Of a DNA stretch of 64,000 nt, positions 37,491-48,907 are shown in pieces. A program made the translations under genes and the position numbers. The DNA is from Crotalaria pallida. Its lineage: Eukaryota > Streptophyta > Magnoliopsida > Fabales > Fabaceae. Where the stretch lies: contig CM075649.1 in NCBI GenBank assembly GCA_037953625.1, positions 62,604,660-62,668,659 of the forward strand. Direction: 5' to 3'. Below the pieces are notes generated by a model. That model was given only the letters and a program-made list of their open reading frames with translations. It did not search any database and was not told where the DNA came from. The first letter of the stretch is position 1, and every line of letters starts with the position of its first letter.

Positions 37491-40346
37491 ATCTCTACCT
37501 CACTTTCTGTTGATCAAGAGGAGAAACTGCTGGATGTGATAAGAAAGAACAAGAGGGCAATTGGATGGAATTTAGCGGATATTCCTGGAATTAGCCCCTC
37601 CATGTGCATGCACCGCATTTTGTTGGAGGATGGGGCTAAACCAGTGAGACAACCCCAAAGACGATTGAACCCCCTGATTCTTGATGTGGTTAAGAAAGAG
37701 GTCACCAAGCTGCTCCAAGCGGGTATCATCTACCCAATTTCAGATAGCACTTGGGTGAGCCCAGTGCAAGTTGTCCCCAAGAAGTCTGGTGTCACAGTTG
37801 TCAAAAATGAGAAGGATGAGCTGATCCCCACTAGAGTGCAGAACAGTTGGAGAGTCTGCATTGATTACAGAAAGCTCAACCAGGCGACTCGCAAGGATCA
37901 TTTCCCTCTCCCCTTCATTGATCAGATGTTGGAGCGCCTGACAGGTAAATCTCATTATTGCTTCTTAGATGGATTCTCTGGTTATTTTCAAATTTGCATT
38001 GCACCAGAGGACCAACATAAGACCACATTTACCTGTCCTTTTGGCACATTTGCATATAGAAAGATGCCTTTTGGCCTATGCAATGCTCCTGCCACATTTC
38101 AAAGATGTATGATGAGTATTTTTGCTGACTTGCTCGAGCATTGCATAGAGGTCTTCATGGATGATTTTAGTGTTTATGACTCCTCATTTGATGCATGTCT
38201 TGATAATTTGACTAAGGTGCTTAACAGGTGCATTGAGACTAACCTTGTCTTGAATTTTGAAAAATGCCACTTCATGGTAGAACAAGGCATAGTCTTAGGG
38301 CACATTGTTTCGCAAAAGGGCATAGAAGTTGACCCTGCTAAGCTGCATGTAATATCACATTTGCCTTACCCCTCTTGCGTGCGAGAGGTGCGTTCTTTTC
38401 TTGGTCATGCAGGTTTCTATCGCAAGTTTATTCAGAACTTTAGCAACATTGCCCTTCCTCTTTCCAAGTTGCTTCAAAAGGATGCCCCATGGGAATTTGG
38501 AGACCAATGCAAGAGGGCATTTGATGAATTTAAGAAAGCACTGACCACCACTCCCATCATCCAACCACCTGATTGGACCCTCCCATTTGAGCTCATGACT
38601 GATGCTTCAAATTATGCTTTGGGAGCAGTTCTCTCCCAAAGGGTTGGTAAGCTGTCCCATGTGATTTATTATGATTCTAGGACTTTAGATGCAGCACAGG
38701 TTAATTACACAACAACTGAAAAAGAACTTTTGGCTATTGTTTTTGCACTTGACAAGTTTAGATCATATTTGCTTGGTTCTAAGGTTGTAGTGTACACTGA
38801 TCATGCTGCTCTGAAGTATCTTTTGAAAAAGACAGATTCCAAACCTAGGTTGATTAGGTGGATGTTGCTCCTCCAGGAGTTTGATCTTGAGATTCAGGAT
38901 CGGAGTGGTGCGCATAACCTTGTCGCAGACCACTTGAGCAGGATAGAGAGAGAGGAGGATGCATTTCCTATCCGGTATGACTTCCCGGATGAGCAGGTTT
39001 TGTCTTTACATGTTTCCCATCCCCCTCCCCAAACCCCTTGGTTTGCAGACATTGTTAATTATCTGGTTGCTTCTATTTTTCCTGCCTTGGCATCCAAAGC
39101 TCAAAGAGACAAATTAAAGAGCGATGTCAAGCATTATGTATGGGATGACCCCTATTTATGGCATTTTTGCAGTGATCAGGTCATTCCCAGGTGCATTCCA
39201 GACCAGGAGATCCAATCGGTTCTCCAATTTTGCCATGCTTCACCAGTGGGAGGCCACCTTGGTACTCAAAGGACAGCACGAAAGGTGCTGGATTCTGGAT
39301 TTTATTGGCCTACCATTTTCAAGGATGCGAGCAACATCTGCAGCTCGTGTGAGCAGTGTCAAAGAGCAGGAGGCGCCCTATCTTGGAGGCAACAGATGCC
39401 GCAACAACCTATGTTGTTTTGTGAGGTGTTTGACGTCTGGGGTATAGATTTCATGGGCCCCTTTCCTGTTTCTTTTGGTTTTTATTATATCTTACTTGCT
39501 GTGGATTACGTATCCAAATGGGTGGAAGCTAAGGCCACCAGGACTAATGATGCTCAGGTTGTTGTAGATTTTGTCAGGTCTTATATCCTTTGCAGGTTTG
39601 GCATACCTAGAGCCATAGTCAGTGACCAAGGCACACACTTCTGCAATAGATCCATGCAAGCTTTGCTCAAGAAGTATGGGGTTGTGCACAAAGTTTATAC
39701 ACCCTATCACCCCCAAACCAACGGGCAAGCTGAGATTTCAAATAGAGAGATCAAGCGGATTTTGGAGAAGATGGTGAAGCCTAATAGAAAGGATTGGAGC
39801 ACACGATTGGATGATGCTCTGTGGGCCCATCGGACCGCTTACAAGGCACCCATAGGGATGTCACCCTATCGGGTTGTCTTTGGTAAGGCGTGCCACCTGC
39901 CTGTGGAGATAGAGCACCGTGCATATTGGGTTGTGAAGCAATGTAACTTAGCTCTTGATCAAGCGGGTGAGGAGAGGAAGCTGTAGTTGAGTGAGCTAGA
40001 TGAGATCCGATTGGAGGCCTATGAGAACTCCAAATTCTACAAAGAGAAGACCAAGAAGCTTCATGATAACTCCATTTCCAGAAAGGAGTTCTTGGTTGGT
40101 CAAAAAGTTTTGCTCTACAACTCTAGGCTTGGACTCATGAGTGGAAAGCTCCGCTCTAAATGGATTGGACCGTTTTTAGTCACCCAAGTGTTTCCTTATG
40201 GCACTGTGGAGACCAAGAGTGAGTCCACGAACAAGAGCTTCAAAGTCAATGGCCACCGACTCAAGCCTTTCCTTACCACCCCTTCTTTGGATGATGCACC
40301 TGTGGAGGAGGCCTTATTGGTCGACCCCACTTTTGAACAACCATGA
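37491..40346 (+). pseudogene. pol: Athila-type pol, unit 2, nearly complete
   Basis: Continues A's polyprotein after the B insertion. RT has WRVCIDYRKLNQ, the catalytic FMDD box (VFMDDFSVY) and FGLCNAPATFQ. RNase H has TDASNYALGAVLSQR and YTDHAALKYLL. Integrase has its HHCC finger and the D,D,E residues. The 816-codon ORF ends at a TAG at 39984-39986 (CAG in unit 1), and the remaining 119 codons, the integrase C-terminus, follow in the same frame to 40346. Apart from the B insertion and this stop, it is the most intact A pol in the window. Confidence 0.92.
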
Positions 40347-40545
40347 CTTAGGGACTCTCCTTTTCTCCTTCCTTACTCTTTTTATTACACTTGTCTATAT
40401 CTGTCTGATTCTGCTATTTGTGTTCCATTGAGGACAATGTGTGATTTAAGTGTGGGGGGAGAGTAGTTTAGGTTGCATATTTTGCTTTGATTTTTTTTTA
40501 GGTTTTGCTTAGTTTTGGGCATTTTCTTGCATGTTTTTGCTTAGT
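40347..40545 (+). other. Truncated non-coding 3' region of unit 2
   Basis: Matches 21565-21758 of unit 1 and then jumps into the middle of an LTR. About 1.87 kb is missing, including the true polypurine tract and the first 60% of LTR3. The joint lies near a repeated TTTTGCTT/TTTGCTTA. The internal polypurine-like site remains at 40447-40463. Confidence 0.8.
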
Positions 40546-40982
40546 TTTGCTTAATTCCATTTCGTAGAGATAATACATGAATATAAATGCTTAATTTGTA
40601 TTAACTCGTAAAAACTCCAATTCTGGTTTCTGATGCTTAATTAGAAGTTAGGGTTTGGAGTGATAACTGAATTTTCGCTTAGTATTTGGTTATCATGAGT
40701 TGGACAGAGGAGAGGAGAGGAATCGATCTTTAGTGAGCTAGGATTGAGTAGTGTACGTAGCCAAAGGGGTTTGCCCGCTTTTGTTTCTAATTTTCTTAGT
40801 TTTTATATTCTGTTTATGTTTTGTTCTTCACATTTGTCACACACAAAAACCCCCCCATTTTACTGCACACTACGTGTTTGATACTTTGCCTAGACCGATA
40901 TTCGCTGGGAAACGACCTAGGATCATCTTCCTAGTACTACAGAATAACCACCTTTTATTTTGATCGGGTACGGCCTCGATCA
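40546..40982 (+). repeat. Athila-type LTR3, 3' part only
   Basis: 437 bp matching the end of LTR2 (from about 23634). It ends CGATCA and is followed by a perfect primer site. It shares private bases with LTR2 rather than LTR1, such as CGTAGCCAAAG. Confidence 0.88.
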
Positions 40983-40987
40983 AAATT

Positions 40988-41005
40988 TGGCGCCGTTGCC
41001 GGGGA
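40988..41005 (+). promoter_or_regulatory. Primer-binding site, unit 3 (perfect tRNA-Asp type)
   Basis: TGGCGCCGTTGCCGGGGA, exact match to the Athila/Calypso consensus. Confidence 0.9.
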
Positions 41006-41665
41006 TTATCGGTTCTTGCCAAAGATCATACAGTAGTTAGTTAGATTAGTTAGTGTAGTTAGTGTGTGAATAAGCATTCTGATAACTGATTGAAAGTTGC
41101 CCTGTTTGCTGATTTGCTGTTCTGCACAACTGATGCTATTCTAGTGATTCTGTGAGTGCCATTCAACATAGCTGTGGGTGGAATTTTTGCACGAAAATTG
41201 GTATCCACACTTGTTTCATCATATATTAGTGTGTTGATGCATCACAGACACTCAGATAGGCACTGGTTGTGAGTTCCAGAAAAATTTTCCAAGTTTCAGC
41301 AGTACTTACTATAAATAGGCGTAACTTTTGATCCGTAAGTCGGAATTTGACGAATTTTATATCAAATCGAAGGGAATTTTCTGAATAATCTGATTTTTCT
41401 CACTTCGTTAGAAAACCCCTTCGTTTGGATCCCGAAAAAGCCTGTTTACTATTTCTTTTTTATTTTACAAGTTCTATTTTCTTAGTTTTTGGTCACTGTT
41501 TTAATTCTTTGACTTGGTTCCCTTTTGAATTTTGTCCTCAAACTTTCTGTGATATGTTTTCATGATTTTAGGGTGCTTAAAAAAATAAATAAAAAATTTT
41601 GTTGCCGATTTTGGTCATGCATATCTGTTACAGTATGCTATGGTTGATGCTGTTCTGTTCAGTAC

Positions 41666-41840
41666 ATGACTAGGGGCAACCCAAGTTATTTGCATCCTTA
41701 CAACCCTGAAATTGATAGAACTTATCACATATTAGTTAGAAAAAATAGGAATCAGTCATTAGGTAGTGAGTCAGAGTCATCTTATAGTCCATCTAATTCT
41801 GATTCTGTTTCTATGTCTTCTGTTCCTTCTACTTTTATTC
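41666..41840 (+). pseudogene. gag: Athila-type gag, unit 3, first 58 codons only
   Basis: Same start as units 1 and 2. Homology stops at about 41840 after STFIQ, where unrelated AT-rich sequence begins. The ORF runs a few codons further by chance. Confidence 0.85.
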
Positions 41841-43711
41841 AAAACATTCATCATGGAACTTACAATGTCCCTATCATGAAACTTACATGATGTAGATCTT
41901 CAAGAGCTTTCCAAGCTTCCCAAGTTGCTACTCCGTCCTCGTGTCCTTTTCGTCCGTCGCCCGAACTAAACATTTTTCCCGTGCGTTAGAAACGATTTCG
42001 ATAAATTCAAAACTTCGTTTTGAAAAAACTTTGAAACAATTCCCTTTTTGAAAACACATTGCCAATATCCAAAAGATTTCAAATCCAGATCAAATCTATA
42101 AAAAATGTTTCCAAGAAAACTTTGAAACAATTCCAAAATAATCTCTTTATCAAAATAGAATCCATTCCTCTTAATTTGAAACATTCCGGTTATAAAATCA
42201 TTATCCTTAAGCTTTAAATGGAATACAGAAATTCAAGAGGATAAAATTCCAAAACCACATCCAATTGATTCATTTAATTTCTAAACTTCACAATACTATT
42301 AAATACTGATCAAAGAATGCCATAAAAAATTTTAAATCAATTTAAGTTGTTTAAATCATACTTTTCAAATGCAACATTTCTCAACTCCTTTGAAATCCAC
42401 CATAGATTCTTTACCAATAAGTCTCACAAACAAAATTCAGAACAATTCCAATTCAATCTAAATTTTTCCAGAACATATTCAATTAGCACAAAGAACCATA
42501 CATAAAAGTTTCAAGACATTCACAAGCTCATATAATGAAAGTCACACTTTACATCATTCAGAATCATTAATCAAATTATAATCTTAATAGACTAACTCAA
42601 TTACTCTTAAGAAATAATTCAAACTATGCCTTGTGACTAATTCACCAAGGACCGAATTACCATGGTCAAAAATTTCTAATCACTGATAAACTTTAAAACT
42701 TGAAATCATTGAATTAACACCACAAAATTCCTTTTTACATAACTAAATTCACTTATTTATTTTTATTTCCAAAAACCGAAAAGGATTTAAGAGAACACAC
42801 ATCACTTCCATCAAACACATAGCATCATGCACCTAGGAATATAGCCATTATCAAGGGTCATTTAATGAAGAAAACTTTCCAACCATTTTAACATGCATTG
42901 GCCGAATTATATAGGTGTAATATTGCAAGGATTCAATGCACAAATAGAGACATAAAATCATGAAATCATTTTCTTTCTTTTAGGACTAAAACCGTGAGCA
43001 TCAAAAAGAAAAATTAACAATTTTAATTCATTTTCAAAACAATAATTTGAGTCACAAACCACCTCAAAATTTCACACATATTTTCTTCAAATTTAATTAT
43101 TTCATGCATGTACAATTTAAGCCTTTAAATTCAACTAGTCTTATCATTCATGCAACCTAAGAGATGAGCAAACATAGCCTTCTACCTCTTTCTATGTTGG
43201 CCGAATATCATCATTCACAAAGACAAGGTTGTTATTCATTTTTCAACATAAAAGAATCACAAAATCAAGTCAAGTCATGTAAGCTTTCAAGACTACTTTT
43301 CCAAGCAACATACTTCATCATTTACCCACATCAACATGCATTAATATCATGAAGACAAGATTTTTCTTATATATTTCTAACATGCATAAAATAAACTCAA
43401 GTTTATTTTCTTTTTCAAACCAAAAATCAAGATCTTACTTTAACTTCATGAAAATAACATGCATGTTCTAGAAATCATTAAAGCTAACCTTAACACACAC
43501 ATGCATCACTTTTTCACGAAATAAAAAGCATGGATTTTATTATTCATTAAGCATGGCCGAATATGCTTCACAAAATAAAACATGTACAAGACCAAACACT
43601 AGATCAAAACATGTTTATACTCAAAAATCATTTTAAAACTTGCTTCTTTAATTCTTTCTTCAAAACCGTGTCACATATTAAAAGAAAAACATGATCTTTT
43701 CTCTTGAAATT

Positions 43712-44040
43712 GACATGCAAGACCAAAGATCTCAACTTTTCACTCATCAAACAAAGATCATCACATGCACCCACTTAAATCAACTAAGATCATTATTAAA
43801 CCAACATGCAAGACCAAAGACTTTAACTTTATCACTAATCATGTTTAAATCATATATTTATTCATCAAATAATCATATTAATACATCATAGGTCACGGTT
43901 TAGCAAGAAGATTCAACATGCAAGGCCAAAGATTTTCACTTTATCATTAATCAAGCTTAGGTTATAAATTTATTCATCAAATCTTCTCATGAAAGCTTCA
44001 TAATCACGGTTTGAGTAAGAAAACTCAACATGCAAGGAAG
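43712..44040 (-). repeat. Degenerate tandem repeats around CATGCAAGACCAAAGA
   Basis: Copies start near 43712, 43802, 43915 and 44026, about 90-113 bp apart. Between them recur TTTATTCATCAAAT and a TCACGGTTT motif. Confidence 0.6.
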
Positions 44041-44553
44041 GTTTATTTTAGGCTTCACAAAATCTCAAGCTTTCTTTAGATCTTTAAGGTTTTAGTTTGA
44101 AAAACATCAAGATCAATCAAGAAAACCTTAACCGAATCATCAAGCATATGGTTTCACATATTACAAATCACTTTTAGTCTTTAAAAGTCCTTGATCAAGT
44201 AAGAACAACACATGCACTAATCTTTCAAGCCATAAAATTAAACATGCAAAGAAGAAAAGAAGAAAGATATACAAAATCAAAAGAAAGGCCTAAACTATCA
44301 CAATCTTCTTTAAGCTCTTCGAATCACCCACCAAGAGAAGAGTTGATCTTCTAGTCTTCCTAACACTTGGATCTTCAAGGATGAGGCGTGATCTAGCTCC
44401 TAATCTTCTTCTTCCTCTTCCTAGATTCCACGGCCCCCCCTCTCTCTATCTCTCTCTTTTTCTCTCTAAGAGTTCAAGGAGTCTCTTAGAGTGTGTTTTG
44501 GTGTGGAGATGAAGAAATGAAAATGAATTGGAGGAAATGAACTAAGGCCACTA

Positions 44554-44564
44554 CTATATATATA
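44554..44564 (-). promoter_or_regulatory. TATA-like box, minus strand
   Basis: CTATATATATAG, followed on the minus strand by a pyrimidine/purine-rich leader. Candidate promoter of the antisense LTR-like region. Confidence 0.4.
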
Positions 44565-44925
44565 GGCCAATTCACTCTTCCTCTTGTGCCCTTGGTTTTT
44601 GGTTTCGGTCATGCACAATGGGAGAGGCAATTTTGGCCTTCCTAAATTTTGCATGTAAGGGATCTAATCAAGGGAACATGGTGGAGTAAATTAAGGCACT
44701 AGGTCATTTCATGCATGATGACTTTTTCTACTACTTTTAAATTTTTCTACCCACATAATTTTTTTTCCTATGGCTCGAACCTATCCTATAGGTTTCTTGT
44801 CCAAAAATTAAAATCCTAAGCTTTCCTATATACATACATACATACGTAGAACACACATATATGCACACATACATACATCTTACATTTTCATTTTTCCTAA
44901 TCACATTCACTTAGGACATTATAAT

Positions 44926-45600
44926 TGTAACATCCTAGAAATTAATAATAAATTAATAAATTTATAAAATAATATATATGAATATTTATTTAAGGATAGG
45001 TTTAAGCCGTGGAAATTGTACAAGGGTCATAGGGTGATAGGAAGCATAGGCCGACCTAGTATGTAAGCATTGGACCTCGGTCCGATCCCGGCCGAGCTAG
45101 ATGAGATTGTGTGAATATGAACCGAGCTAGATGGGAACCAAACGCGGAACCTGTGTCAAGCTCGGATTAGCCGACCTCAGCACACCTCACAGTATAATCC
45201 GAGAAGGAAGCTCGGACTACTGCTGATCCGACATACCGAGCCAACGTGTCCTAGCCGACATGTCCTAGCTCCTCTGTGCCAGCTCATGTTTAGCTGTTGG
45301 TCCCTTGGTTTTCGTACCATCCGTACGGTACTGTCCTTCACTTTATGTCATTGTCATTGCTTTATGTCACTATTATTGCTTTATGTCCCTTTCAAGTACT
45401 ATTCATGGCTTCCTTTGGAGGCCAATGAATCTTGTCCACACATTCTAGCTTCCCCAAGAAGCCTCCAATGAGGACCACAAAAATATTTCCCCTAAATGAA
45501 TAAAAGAAAATCCCAACGCATAACACAACACTTTTCACTTCTCTCATTCTTCTTCTCACTACGTCTCTCTCTCTCTTTCTCTCAAAGTTCCAGCAGCCCC
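44926..45600 (+). repeat. Element E 5' LTR, left segment
   Basis: TGTAACATCC start; rich in CCGAGCT words; a CT-rich leader-like stretch at 45530-45590; ends at the GCCCC duplicated by H. Confidence 0.8.
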
Positions 45601-46242
45601 TATGACGCTCTCTTTTTAACTTGAAAATAATTAATATTTCCAAATAATTGAATACTTGCTATCAAAATTTGGGCTAGAAAATTTTTTTCCTTTTTAGAAC
45701 CAATACTTGCTCGTTCATAAACCCTTTTGAACATAAATCATTTTTGAAAGTTCGGCTTAATAATATCCTAGTTTCAAAAAGGCTCTCGAGATAACATTTC
45801 CTTAACTATAGAAAATACTCTTCATAGTTGATGTTAAAACATACCATTTGTCTCTCGAGTTGAATTTGAATATATAAAGCATAACTTATTGCCGAATCCT
45901 TTCCTAATAAAAATCAGAGTTTGCGGAAGTAAAAATAATACTTATGGGGCACTGCTGAGGTAAAGAAAAACATCATATATATAATAGTCATAACATAACC
46001 CCATCAGTACAGTCAGTAGCAAGTGATAAAAAGTCGAGATAGCATGTTTTGATGAAACATATGCAGACCAGCTGCATAAAATAAAAGCTCACTCTAAGAC
46101 CTCTCAGATATATACAATATATATAAAAAAATCCAAAATAGAAGTCCCAGAGCAAGTCCTCAGTGCCCTCAGCAGCTCCTCAGATCCTCCACCACTCTAT
46201 CCCTAGGATCTAGGATCCAAAACATCTACGCTATGCAAGCTC

Positions 46243-46719
46243 CTATGAACCAGCGGGTCCACCTCTAGCTGAAACAGTCGGCTCAACATGCACCTCCTCC
46301 TCGCTCTCATCCTCCACAGGGTCCTCCTCGACCTCGCCTGACTGTGTAGAGACCCCACCACTGGGTCTAAGATCTGCCGAAGCAGTCCTATCCAAGTCAG
46401 TCGGACCAGGAGAAGGAGTCTCCTCAGTGACAACTCTATGGGAGGAAGGATGGGAACGAGTGACAGCTCTAAAATGAACACTATGGAAACGACGCATAGG
46501 TCGAGCCGGGGGTGGTCCTCTATATGTATAAAAAGGTGGAACATGCATAGTGTAGACTAAGGGAATCCTAAATCGACGAGGTCGCACTCGCACCAGAGGG
46601 TTAGGGTGGTAGAGAGTAATCTCAACCTCCCCCTCAAAAGTGGCACGGTGCTCCTCGTATGTCCATAAACCACTAGGGATAGGGCGTATCTCGAAGCAAG
46701 CTAGGTATCTGGCTATCAC
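46243..46719 (-). CDS. 158-codon ORF beginning at a splice-acceptor-like site in LTR H
   Basis: The frame is open from GTG at 46717-46719. The codon just upstream in frame is the TAG of an acceptor-like TGTTTAG|GTG, so it could be translated only as a spliced exon or from an internal start. The N-terminal part (IARYLACFEIRP) is ordinary globular-type sequence. The middle is Pro/Arg-rich. The C-terminal 50 residues are acidic (EVEEDPVEDESEEE). I recognise no domain. Donor-like sites upstream are ATGG|GTAAGT at about 48459-48465 and TTTAAG|GGTAAGG near 47655. It could be a chance ORF in a GC-richer patch. Confidence 0.35.
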   Translation of the reverse strand: MIARYLACFEIRPIPSGLWTYEEHRATFEGEVEITLYHPNPLVRVRPRRFRIPLVYTMHVPPFYTYRGPPPARPMRRFHSVHFRAVTRSHPSSHRVVTEETPSPGPTDLDRTASADLRPSGGVSTQSGEVEEDPVEDESEEEVHVEPTVSARGGPAGS

Positions 46720-46935
46720 CTAAACAGGGCACAGGGAGTAAGTATACACATATACATAATCGATAAAGACTAAAATTACAATCACAAGTATATCATGGAC
46801 AGATCATAATGCAAATACATATGAGCACACCAGTTTTCAACATTATAACTCTTACAATGCAAGTGGCATGATGTATGATTTTCTATCTACAACTGAGGCC
46901 TCTAAAAGTCCATCTTGGACGTCCATCCAATACAC

Positions 46936-47160
46936 CCTTGTGTTCCCGGAACACCGACATTCGTTCCCAGAACATAATGCCGAACCATACTTGGATAATA
47001 AGCATCACTCCCGGAGTGTGCACCACATTCCCAGAACGCATACGTTCCCAGAACGCATAAAAACCAGGTCCCGGACACTGGCCACATATCTATAATGTGT
47101 CATCAAGTAGGTTATAATTTGGTACTCCCGGAGTACCCGCCTCATATTCCCAGAATATGA
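46936..47160 (-). repeat. Degenerate repeats in LTR H
   Basis: Plus-strand words TTCCCAGAAC(A/G) and CTCCCGGAGT/GTTCCCGGAAC recur about ten times, several of them near-palindromic. They lie between the donor-like and acceptor-like sites, the same relative place as the repeats in other LTRs. Confidence 0.65.
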
Positions 47161-47410
47161 TAAACGTTCCTACCAACCAGACTTCCAGTCTATATGGATG
47201 CACAAATATCAGGGTTGGTTTTATCTTTACATTAATTAATGTGATTTAGAAATATCCCAATTTCCCTTTTGAATGATTTATTTGAGGCATACTCTTTGGC
47301 ATAAAGTTTTCCTTTGAATTTTCTCAAAACATGCCTTTTAAACTTAGATTGGGTAAAACAAAGTCAATGGTATTCAAAAACTTAACTTTTTATTTTTCAG
47401 ATCCAGGTAC

Positions 47411-48907
47411 TAACCGGTTACAGCTTCAGGCTAACCGGTTAGAATTACAGACCTGAACTGTTTACCATTTCAATTCAAAAAAACCCTTTTTCTTGAATTT
47501 ACTACCCAATCCATAAACAAGTTAAACATTGTTTTATGCCTCAACAATCACAGTTTTCACCATTCAAAAGTCCAAATCACATTTTGTTTTCCATAAGGCA
47601 TAATTTCTTGAAATTATTTCGTTGAATTAAGGTACAAACCCCTTACCCTTAAATCTGAACCAAGATAGTATGGTCACCTCAATTTTCAGATTCTTTCCAG
47701 TGAATTTAAAGTATAGATTTGAGTAAAATTAATGAAACTTCAGGACTGTTTTATAAACTAATTTTCTTTTGAAATTCTGCAGTGTCTAACCGGTTACGAA
47801 TATCGATTAACCGGTTAGATTATGCAGTCAGTCCTTCAAAATAAGGGTTTTAACACATCATTTTCTTTAATTCTCAAATCTAACCAAATTCCATCATTCC
47901 ACAGGGTTCATATACCTTAACCAAACATGTCTCATCACAGAAACCAATTCAAAGTGCATGCATCAAGCTTTTTGCATCAAATTGCATAAAAATTCACATA
48001 AACACAATTTAATACAACGAAACTCAAACTAAGCATTTAAATCCAAAATTCAGTATCCATACACTTTGCATGCATCAATATAAAGTTGCTCAAAACCACA
48101 GTGAGCAAAACTTTGGCCTCCAAGCCTTTGTGCCATATTGCACATAATGCCCTTTTGGGTTTTGTTAACTCAAATCCTAAATCACTTGAATTTTAGTCTA
48201 AATCTAGTATAAGGTATACTTCTCCCATACCTTAATACTGAGTTTGATGATAATCAACACTAGATTTGAAGAAAACTCCACAGACTCCTCACAAACCCAG
48301 AGTTCTGTTTCCAGTCACGAATTCCATCAACAGGGTCCAAAATCCAGAAGTTTTGACATAGCAAATGGCCAAAGAAATTGGGGAAAAACATTAGGACTCA
48401 AAATAGGTAACATGCACTAGGAAATAGAAAAGATTGGAGGCTTAATGGTGGCTGTACTTACCCATAATCAGATCTGGAATTCAGCTTCCAGAACAGAAAA
48501 ACTCAGAACCCAGACTTCAACTTCAAGCTTCCAAGATTGATTCCTCCTTCCACACAAACCCTCAGCTCACAAGGTGTATACCACTGAAAAGCCCTTGATT
48601 TAAGCTTTTCAGAAATGTGTGTTTTGCTCTCTAACTCTCAAAGACCAAGGCGAATTTCCCAGAATGAAAACGAAACCCTAACTGAGCCACCTTCAACCCT
48701 AAAACCAGAAATCAACCCTAAGTCCTCAGAATTTCCACAATTTATAGACGAATTGGGCTTGCATGCAGAGCGACGCGTGGTTTCCACTCAATCTAAGGCT
48801 GTAATCGTGGCGATTACGGGGTTAATCAAGTGATTACTCATCAAATTCCACTAACCCAGTTTCTGGGTTCATCGTCTAACCGGTTACAGGGCAATACTAA
48901 CCGGTTA
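47411..48907 (-). repeat. Three pairs of TAACCGGTTA palindromes in LTR H
   Basis: Perfect 10-bp palindromes start at 47411/47432, 47787/47808 and 48877/48898. Every pair is spaced exactly 21 bp, and the three spacers are different sequences. Confidence 0.85.
48741..48747 (-). promoter_or_regulatory. TATA box of LTR H
   Basis: CTATAAA on the minus strand, 425 bp into the LTR. The leader and a strong donor-like ATGG|GTAAGT follow. Inferred start of transcription is near 48715. Confidence 0.45.

Larger units (their letters stand above)
5233..41840 (+). mobile_element. Tandem array of Athila-type element A with nested element B
   Basis: The order is LTR1, interior 1, LTR2, interior 2, truncated LTR3, truncated interior 3, with single LTRs shared by neighbouring units. 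Interiors 1 and 2 each carry an antisense Tekay chromovirus at the same nucleotide. Copies differ by many SNPs and by private deletions, so this is not one sequence read twice. The likely origin is unequal recombination between the LTRs of one A element that already contained B. The left edge is an abrupt switch from the C LTR at 5232/5233. The right edge at about 41840 lies inside gag. No target duplication can be tested for A because the right end is lost. Confidence 0.8.
41841..44925 (-). repeat. AT-rich region, probably part of an antisense LTR
   Basis: Three kilobases with no coding ORF. A minus-strand reading is suggested by a TATA-like box at 44554-44564 followed by CT-rich leader-type sequence (44400-44470), and by degenerate tandem repeats downstream (43712-44040). 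A possible LTR start, TGTCCTAAG, lies at 44918 on the minus strand. I found no primer site, polypurine tract or partner LTR, so the family is unknown. Confidence 0.35.

Noticed and set aside
5233..41840. Array as a pure assembly duplication
   Set aside because: Units differ by many SNPs, private stops, a 5-bp gag deletion, deletions of 1272 bp and 238 bp, and repeat number. Long reads would still be the proof.
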